The notes below the pieces were generated by a model. That model saw nothing but the letters and a program-made list of their open reading frames with translations. It was not told the DNA's origin and searched no databases. This document shows positions 56,806 through 64,000 of a stretch of DNA of 64,000 nucleotides, one piece after another. Position 1 is the stretch's first letter; each line of letters opens with the position of its first letter. Both the position numbers and the translations under genes were made by a program. The stretch comes from Stomoxys calcitrans (taxonomy: Eukaryota > Arthropoda > Insecta > Diptera > Muscidae): the NCBI RefSeq assembly GCF_963082655.1, contig NC_081553.1:225512070-225576069 (forward strand). The letters are read 5' to 3'.

Positions 56806-58650
56806 ACCCTCCACCAGAGGGAAGGGGGTATGGTAACTTCGCTATACCGTTTGTAACATCTCGAAATACTGATCTAAGACCCCATTAAGTATTTATATTC
56901 TTGATAGTCTTGACATTTTAAGTCGATCTAGCCATGTCCGTCCGTTTGTCCTGTATGTCTGTGGAAAGCACGCTAACACTCGAAGGAGTAAAGCTAGGCG
57001 CTTGAAATTTTGCATAAAATACTTCCTATTAGTGTAGGTCGCCCATATCTAGATATAGCTCCCATATAAAATGATATCCAGATTTTACTTCTTGAGCCCT
57101 TAGAGAGGGCAGTTCTTATACGATTTTGCTGAAATTTTGCACAATGACATCCAATTTACATGCCAAGTTTGGTTTAAAGCGGCCTAAAACCGGATATAAC
57201 TCCCATATAAGACGACCCTCCGATTTGACTTCTTAAGCCTCTAGAGGGCATAATTTTTATCGCATGTGGCTTTGGAAATTTTGTACTATGACGTTTTCTA
57301 TGACATTTTATGGATGTACCAAGTAGGGTCCAAATCGGTCTAAAACCTGATATACGTTCCATATAAGCCAATTTCCCTTTTTACTTCCAGAGCCTCTAGA
57401 GGGCGTAACTCTTATCCCATTTTGCTCAAATTTGGCACAGTTAATGTATCTATGACCTGTGATCTGAATGGGTCCATATCTTGATATAGCCCCCATATAG
57501 ACCGATTCTGCGATTTAGGGTCTTAAGCCCATAAAAGCCACATTTATTATCCGATTTTGCTGAAATTTGGGACAGTGAGTTGTGTTAGGCCCTTCAACTT
57601 TCTCCCTCAATTTGGCCCAGATCGGTTCCGATTTGGATATAGCTGCCATATAGACCGATCCTCCGATTGAGGGTCTTAGGCCCATAAAAGCCACATTTTT
57701 GTCCGATTTTGCTAAAATTTGGGACAGTGAGTTGTGTAAGGCCCTTCGACTTTCTCCGTCAATTTGGCCCAGATCAGTTCAGATTTGGATATATCAGCCA
57801 TATAGACCAATCCTCAGATTTAGGGTCTCAGGCCCATAAAAGCAACATTTATTATCCGATTTTGCTGAAATTTCAGATAGTGAGTTGTCTTAGGCCCTTC
57901 AACTTCTTTCTTCAAATTGGCCCAGATGGGTTCAGATTTGGATATAGCTGCCATATAGACCGATTTCTCGATTAAAGGTTTTGGGCCCATATAAGGCGCA
58001 TTTATTGTCCGATTACGCCGAAATTTAGGACATTGAGTCAGGTTAAACCCCTTGACATACTTCAGAAATATCGCACACATCGGTCCACATTTGGATATAG
58101 CTGCCATATGGACCGATTTCTCGGTTTTAGGTTTTGGGGCCATAAAAGGCGCATTGATTGTCCGATGTCATTGAAATTTGAGACAGTGGGTTGTGTTAGA
58201 ACCTTCGATATTCTTCTTCAATTTGGCCCAGATCGGTCCAGATTTGCATATAGCTGCCATATAGACCGATTTCTCGGTTTTAGGTTTTTGAGCCATAAAA
58301 GGCGCATTTATTGTCCGATTTCGTCGAAATTTGGGACAGTGCTTTGTGTTTGGCTCTTCGACATTTTTCTGCAACTTGGCCCAAACCGGTCCCGATTTGA
58401 ATTTAGCTACCATATAGACAGATATCTCGTTTTAAAGTCTTGGCCCCATAAAAGGCGCATTTATAATACGATTTCACTGAAATTTGACACAGGGACTTAT
58501 GTTAGGCTTTTCGACATCCGTGTCGTATATAGTTTAGATCGGTATGAGGTATATGAGTATCAGGTATGAAATTTTCACCGAATTTTAATGAAAGGTGGTG
58601 GGTATCCAAAGTTCAGCCCGGCTGAACTTAATGCCTTTTTATTTGTTTTT
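56806..58650 (+). mobile_element. DINE-1-like element, complete-looking, two unit types
   Basis: The 5' block is TATACCCTCCACCAGAGGG, TTTGTAACATCTCGAAATAC, AAGACCCCATTAAGTATTTA, TTCTTGATAGTC and CTAGCCATGTCCGTCCG, with a short GTCY tract. Early units (57050-57480) are of the CCTCTAGAGGGC type. Later units (57490-58500) are of the CCCATAAAAGGCGCATTTAT type. The 3' end has GGTGGTGGGTATCCAAAG and the hairpin TTCAGCCCGGCTGAA (58612-58626), then CTTAATGCCTTTTTATTTG. Long frames on both strands cross the units and are not genes. Confidence 0.83.
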
Positions 58651-59096
58651 TTTTATATAATGAACAAACTAAAGCTGGACAGCTCCGCTGCGCCTTTTTC
58701 TGCATCTATCTGTAATAGCGCATCTCTGCATTCACTAAGATACTATCCCGTTCAGCTTTTAACATACGTCATTCCTCCAGGTCCCTTTTCTTCAATTCAG
58801 TTCTTTTATTTATAGATTTTTTTTTTTTTCAAAATTCTTCACATGTTTACCATTTCTTGAAGCTCGAGCCACCCAGTGGGTGGGTTAAAAAAATACAACT
58901 GTAAATATTAATTCCAAGGGCATACAACTTGTCAAAACAATGATGAAAAGCATATGATCGACTTTGACTACTATCTTCTATTCCCCAATAGATGGCGCTA
59001 ATATTACGTTGTCCTCATTTAGTATATTTTTGAATCCAACGAATTCCCACAATTTATGGGTTGGTTATATGGTTGCCACCGTTGTGCATGGGTAAG
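58651..59096. other. Short non-coding stretch
   Basis: CAGCTCCGCTGCGCC at 58679 resembles the start of the family D block at 37590. ACATACGTCATTCC near 58763 is an isolated CATACGC-like word. GCCACCGTTGTGCATGGGT at 59075 may be a remnant SINE head. Confidence 0.45.
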
Positions 59097-59397
59097 TAAA
59101 TGCAAATTTTGCCCGTGAACATTCCACGAAGGAACAGGAGCAAACTTCTAACATATCAATGAGTGCAGTCCGATTCAAGTTAAAGCTCAATGATAAGGGT
59201 TCTTCTTTTTATAGCCGAGTCCGAACGGCGAGCCGCAGTGCGACACCTCTTTGGAGAGAAGTTTTACCTCACAAATGTCGCCAGCATTAGGAGGGGATAA
59301 CCACCAAGAAAAAATTTTGTGATGTTCTCGCCAGGATTCGAACCCTGGCGTATAGCATCATAGGCGGACATGTTGAGCACGATGCTATGATGACCTC
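59097..59397 (-). mobile_element. tRNA-derived SINE, nearly full length
   Basis: The 3' end in reverse is AAATGCAAATTTTGCCCG. The body has AAGGAACAGGAGCAAAC, TTTGGAGAGAAG and AGCATTAGGAGG. The B box in reverse reads GGATTCGAACCC. The A box side is altered (ACATGTTGAGCACGATGC). Confidence 0.85.
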
Positions 59398-61748
59398 TAC
59401 CATTAGAGTTATAGTCAATCACATTTTCCCTAAGGCTGTAGAATGTAGATGTGAATATTTGCCTAATAGTAGATGGGGACTGTAGGAATTTTGGTACTGC
59501 AGAGTTGAGCAAAGGCAATTTTTTCGCTTAAGATATGAAGTAGATAAATATTTTCAAACTAACATTTAATGATCATTATGTAATTGTCATTAAGATACAA
59601 TTGTTTGACTTATATTACAAAATATGCCACTAATTCTCCTTGGAGGACTAACTCTCCTATATTCACCTTTAAAGATATTTCCCTTAAAAATACCATACAT
59701 GTCATCAAAGTGATTTTGTTTTATATACCCCCTTCAAGTGCGACTTAAGTAATTGCCATTCAAACAATTTAAATTTCTCACGAATTTCCCACCAAAAATG
59801 ACAATGACTACAAATTTCCAAAGAAATGCCAATTTTCTCTGCTGATGCCTCACTTTGGGAAAGTTAGGGAACATATTCAATGATTTAGTCATGTTTTCGG
59901 GGGGGCAATAGCAAGAGCATAAGTAAACGAAGAAGAAATCATTTTGAAAACTGCCAAAAATGCATGGCCACAAAAGTTAGGCAAGGCATTTGTTTTGTGG
60001 GCCAAAAGTAATTTCGAGGTAGCTGAAGAGCAGAGCAGAGCAATGCATTGAAGACGAAGAAAATTCAAAGTTATAGTGAAAACTTTGCAATTGCCATAGC
60101 AGGTCTGGGTAATTTGATTGTTTGTTGGCAGAAGAGAACTTTTGGGACATTATTCCGGCAAAAAGCATTTCTAAGCAAACAATCTCATCAAGATGATGAT
60201 GATTATTATCAAAACATCAAAGAGATCTGGCTTAAAGTTTTAAAGTAAAAGGAAAAACAGTTAAAGTGGAAGAAAAATCTCTAGCTTGCCTGGGTCTAAG
60301 GGGATTAAAGCCCCTCTTACAACGTCAACAGTTGACTACTTTAACTTTTTGATATGTATTTTAAGAGTTATGCCAGCCTTTGCTGATGATCACCATGATG
60401 AACTAGCATAGCCCCATACTCGTTTGCCAACCCCCTCTTTATGGCAATGATCATAGCTATGTGCTGCATTATATTCCCTGGCCTGGCCTTACAAATCATT
60501 GGTTATGCTGGCCATGTTTTCATGCATTTTTGGTAGAAACGTGCCACAGGGACTGTGTCAAGCAAACGAACTTTAAAATTGCTACAATTCTCTCCAAAGA
60601 CAAAGTCGCCAGTAGAGCCCCTCATGCTCTTCATCTATGAGTCAAACAGTCATTCAAACACTGCACCAGCCACCTATGCAGTCGCAGGCAGGCAAACTGG
60701 CAAGAAATGCTTTTGAAGCTCAACATAAAGGAAAATTGCTCTTCAATTGGCCACAAAAAGAAAAAGCCCTCCGAGAAGTGAATAAACTCGTATAGGAGAA
60801 AATAGAAGACCAATAAAAGCAAAGCAAACCAAAACAAAAACAACAACAACAATGCACCCAAAACCAAAGAAAGACCTATGAAAATATCAAACAAAACTCA
60901 TTGTTTGTGGCTAGTCAAGCCATAAGGAAAATTGAAGTCGAAAAACAAGAACTGGTGTTTGAAAAATCGACGTCTGGCTCAACATCAACGGCCTCACGAC
61001 ACGTCTTAAGGCTTAGGGGCATTATTAAGAGCCAACAATAACACCAGCAACAACAACAACAACAACCAGCAGTAGAAAACCAAGAAAATAGTTGATGATG
61101 TTAGCAAACCTTATGCTGTTTGTTGGGCCAGTTGGCGCTGTGAACATCTTCAATGGGTTAACCATAATAATAGGTTTGCAAGACTTTGTTGTTTTGCTGT
61201 GCCAGAAAAAAAGAGTTCTTTTTTTTTTTTGTTCTTATTTTCCTTTTTCGTATTTACTACTATGTCGGTGTAGGGAACCAAGATGATGGGAATAGGGACG
61301 TGAAACCGGAAATTTCAAATATGGGTCAAAATGTTATATACATGGCTGCCAGCATAATAACGAAAAACAGAAGTTGGAAAAAAAAAGGCAAAGGAAAACA
61401 TTTTCTAATTGTGAGAAATAGAATGAAACAATTTGGAAAGAGAGTTGAGGGCAAAAAATTTAAGATCTAAAAAAATTTTGCATTTTTCTTTCAACTTTCA
61501 ACGAAATCTGACCAAAGACATAACAAAATTCAAATCAGAAGATTGGTAGGGTCTGAATGATAGAAGGCCTATAATAACTTGTATTTAACTTCAAACTTCG
61601 TCGAAGCCCAAAGAATGTACGCCTTCAAATTATCTCCAAAAAGCAGTTTCTTAAGACATAGTAGATGAGGACTGTAGGAATTTTGTCATTTTCTAAACTC
61701 ACACAAGAATGGAAAGTAAGGTCATAAGTCAAGTTAATCAATTGAAAC
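59398..61748. other. Longest repeat-poor stretch, nothing recognised
   Basis: This 2.3 kb holds none of the window's main families. It has CAACAACAACAA runs near 60840 and 61050, A-runs near 61380 and T-runs near 61217. The short frames (59734, 59977, 60048, 60631, 61092, 61186) overlap and show no domain or consistent start. If unique flanking DNA of a real gene is in the window, this is a likely place, but I see no exon. Confidence 0.5.
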
Positions 61749-61750
61749 TA

Positions 61751-62065
61751 TTGGGTTGCCCAAAAAGTGATTGCCGAATTTTTTAAAAGAAAGTAAATGC
61801 ATTTTTAATAAAACTTAAGTCACAAGCTGTGAAAAAATTTGTCAACGCCGACTATATGAAAAATCCGCAATTACTTTTTGGGCAAACCCAATAGAATGAA
61901 CTTTAATCAAATATACGTTTTTTTACACTTTTTTTCTAAAGCAAGCTAAAAGTAACAGCTGATAACTGACAGAAGAAAGAATGCAATTACAGAGTCAAAA
62001 GCTGTGAAAAAATTTGTCAACGCCGACTATATGAAAAATCCGCAATTACTTTTTGGGCAACCCAA
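61751..62065. mobile_element. Mariner-type MITE with a second, truncated MITE inside it
   Basis: The outer element starts at 61751 (TA at 61749-61750) and ends at 62065 (TA at 62066-62067). At the interior TA of AAACTTA (61816-61817) an inner segment 61818-61891 is the last ~74 bp of another copy, from AGTCACAAGCTG to the right TIR. TA and GAATGAACTTT then continue the outer element. The inner copy lacks its left half. Confidence 0.87.
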
Positions 62066-62069
62066 TAAA

Positions 62070-62378
62070 TTGCAAATTTTACCCATGAACATTCCAACAA
62101 GGAACAGGGGCAAACTTCTCACCTATCGACGAGCGCAGTCCGATTCAAGTTTAAGCTTAAAGATAAGGGGCCTCCTTTTTATAGCCGAGTCGAATGGCGT
62201 GTCATAGTGCCACACCTCTTTGGAGAGAAGTTTCACATGGCATAGTACCTCACAAATGTTGCCAGTATTAGGAGGGGAAAACCACCGGTGAAAATTTTTT
62301 CTGATGGTTTCGCCAGGATTCGAACCAAGGCGTTCAGCGTCATAGGCGGACATGCTAACCTCTGTGCTACGGTGGCCT
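62070..62378 (-). mobile_element. tRNA-derived SINE, nearly full length
   Basis: In reverse the 3' end is TTGCAAATTTTACCCATG. The body has GGAACAGGGGCAAACTTC, CTCTTTGGAGAGAAG and TATTAGGAGGGG. The B box in reverse is GGATTCGAACC and the A box side CTCTGTGCTACGGTGGCC. It starts within 5 bp of the MITE end at 62065. Confidence 0.87.
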
Positions 62379-62379
62379 C

Positions 62380-63944
62380 TCTACATCTTATATACAAAAT
62401 TCAATTTGTGTTTTTATTTTTTTGTTCCGAATAGACACAAAAACGGCTGAACCGATTACCGTGTAATTTTTAACAGATTGTGAAGGTTGGTCTGGAAGGA
62501 ACCATAGGCTATATAATTTTTTAATATTGGGAGGGGGAGGAGGGTCCCCCCTTACCCTAAAAGTAGTATCTAAAAATAAAAAAGGACTGATCGGGAGAAA
62601 ATGGGATTCAAATGAAAGGTATTCAAGAGTAGAGTACGAATTTCATAATAAAAATTGGGTCCAAGTAGCCGGGGGGCCGCCCTCGCCCCAAAGCCCCTTA
62701 AAATAGGGTGATTTGACGATCATGACAATATGGGGCTCAAATGAAAGGTATTCGGAAGAAGATTACGAATATGGTCAGGAAGTAGGAATAGGCCTTATAA
62801 TTTATTGATAACGGAGGGGGGACGGACCCTCCCCCTTACCCTAAAAGTACTATCCAAAAAAAAAGTAGACCGATCGGAACAATTTGGGATTCAAATGACA
62901 GGTATTCAAGAGTAGAGTACGAATTTCATAACAAAAGTTGGGTCCAAGTACCTGGGGGGCCGCCCAGCCCCAAAACCCCCTTAAAATAGGGTGATTTGAC
63001 GATCATGACAATATGGGGCTCAAATGAAAGGTATTCGGGAGTAGATTACGAATATGGTCAGGAAGTAGGAATAGGCCTTATAATTTATTGATAACGGAGG
63101 GGGGACGGACCCTCCCCCTTACCCTAAAAGTAGTATGCAAAAATAAAAGTGGGCCGATAGGGAGAAAATGGGATTCAAATGACAGGTATTCAAGAGAAAA
63201 GTACGAATTTCATAATAAAAGTTGGGTCCAAGTACCTGGGGGGCCGCCCCAGCCCCAAAACCCATTTAAAATAGGTTGATTTGACGATCATGACAATATG
63301 GGGCTCAAATGAAAGGTATTCGGGAGTAGATTACGAATATGGTCAGGAAGTAGGAATAAGCTTTATAATTTATTGATAACGGAGGGGGGCGGACCCTCCA
63401 CCGTTACCCCCAAAACACCTCTTAAAATCAAATGTGGATCGATTAGGACAATATGGGTATCAAATGAAAAGTATGCGGGAGTATATAACGAATTTGGCAT
63501 ACAAATTCATGTCGAAGTATAAGAATGTCACCCCAACCCCACAAAAACGGCCAAAATGGGCACATTAGCTAATCACGGATTTAAGGGACTCGGTTTGTTT
63601 GTATCGTAAGGACTGAAAAACGGCAGAACCGATTTTCTCGTAATTTTCACATATTGTGTAGGTTGGCCGGGAAGGAAACATAGGCAATATAATTTGTCGG
63701 TATCTGAAGGGGGAGCGACCCTCCCCCTTATGTCAAAAACACAACCCAAAAACAAAAGTGGACTGATCGAGACAATATAGGTATCAAATGGAAGGTATAG
63801 GGGAGTAGAATACGAATATGGTATTAAATTTTGAGTCCAAGTACCCATCGGGTCGCCCCAACCCCAATATTTCCCAAAACAGACATAATGGACGTTCATT
63901 TCAATATGGGACTCAAATGAAAAGCTTAAGGTAGTAGATTACAA
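62380..63944 (-). repeat. Family D block, minus orientation
   Basis: It starts with a GACACAAAAACGGCTGAACC word, then CGATTACCG and GGTTGGTCTGGAAGGAACC. Four long units share GATCATGACAATATGGGG, CTCAAATGAAAGGTATTCGG, AGTACGAATTTCATAATAAA, GGGGGGCCGCCC and GGACGGACCCTCCCCCTTAC. Unit lengths are about 240-300 bp. It has no coding capacity. Confidence 0.75.
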
Positions 63945-64000
63945 ATATGTGCAAAATTTCAGTTAAATCGGACGAGAATTGCGCCCTCTAGAGGCTCAAA
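63945..64000 (-). mobile_element. DINE-1-like unit, cut by the window edge
   Basis: TGTGCAAAATTTCAGTTAAA, TCGGACGAGAATTGCGCCC and TCTAGAGGCTCAAA are one half unit of the CTCTAGAGG type, joined directly to family D. Confidence 0.7.

Noticed and set aside
60631..60894. 87-codon reverse-strand hydrophobic frame
   Set aside because: It lies over A- and CAA-rich sequence; the Leu/Phe bias follows from composition and there is no other coding evidence.

Overview
No intact protein-coding gene could be supported anywhere in this 64 kb. The DNA is AT-rich, eukaryotic and dominated by interspersed and tandem repeats. Its repeat classes suggest a higher dipteran, probably a muscoid/calyptrate fly of the Musca/Stomoxys kind. 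These are DINE-1/INE-1-like rolling-circle elements with (GTCY)n tracts and internal minisatellites, a tRNA-derived SINE, short mariner-type MITEs, and decayed non-LTR retrotransposon 3' ends. The species call is inference from repeat style. The window could be an intergenic tract or a very large intron.

Layout. 0-5 kb: a DINE-1-like element carrying two SINEs, then a decayed non-LTR retrotransposon 3' part (RT thumb, RNase H, Cys/His tail) hit by a SINE trimer. 5-9.6 kb: AT-rich DNA with two short tandem arrays built around a CATACGC-type motif, and a mariner MITE. 9.6-17 kb: three DINE-1-like elements, several SINEs and a second non-LTR 3' end. 17-21 kb: mostly single-copy-looking DNA. 21-26 kb: a 2.2 kb DINE-1-like element with a nested SINE, then GACA-type microsatellite and palindrome. 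26-33 kb: MITEs, DINE-1-like blocks, a third non-LTR end and a 1 kb 11-bp minisatellite. 33-41 kb: DINE-1-like arrays and the first long block of an uncharacterised G-rich element family, here called family D. 41-43.4 kb: a 29-bp minisatellite, followed by a 119-bp-arm palindrome and a coding-like open frame. 44.6-45.3 kb: a tandem repeat of another type. 46-54.6 kb: DINE-1-like and family D blocks. 55-64 kb: family D, a near-complete DINE-1-like element, a self-nested MITE, two SINEs and family D to the right edge.

The most unusual signal is a short motif pair, ATACGYC and ATACGCACC about 37-52 bp apart. It recurs in about a dozen places from 6.4 to 39.4 kb, nearly always on the + strand and mostly in DNA between the recognisable transposons. 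At 6482-6765 it sits in a 95-bp tandem array. I cannot assign it to a known family. Nothing here works together as a pathway: the content is repeats and their nesting history, and the many short open frames are products of repeat arrays.
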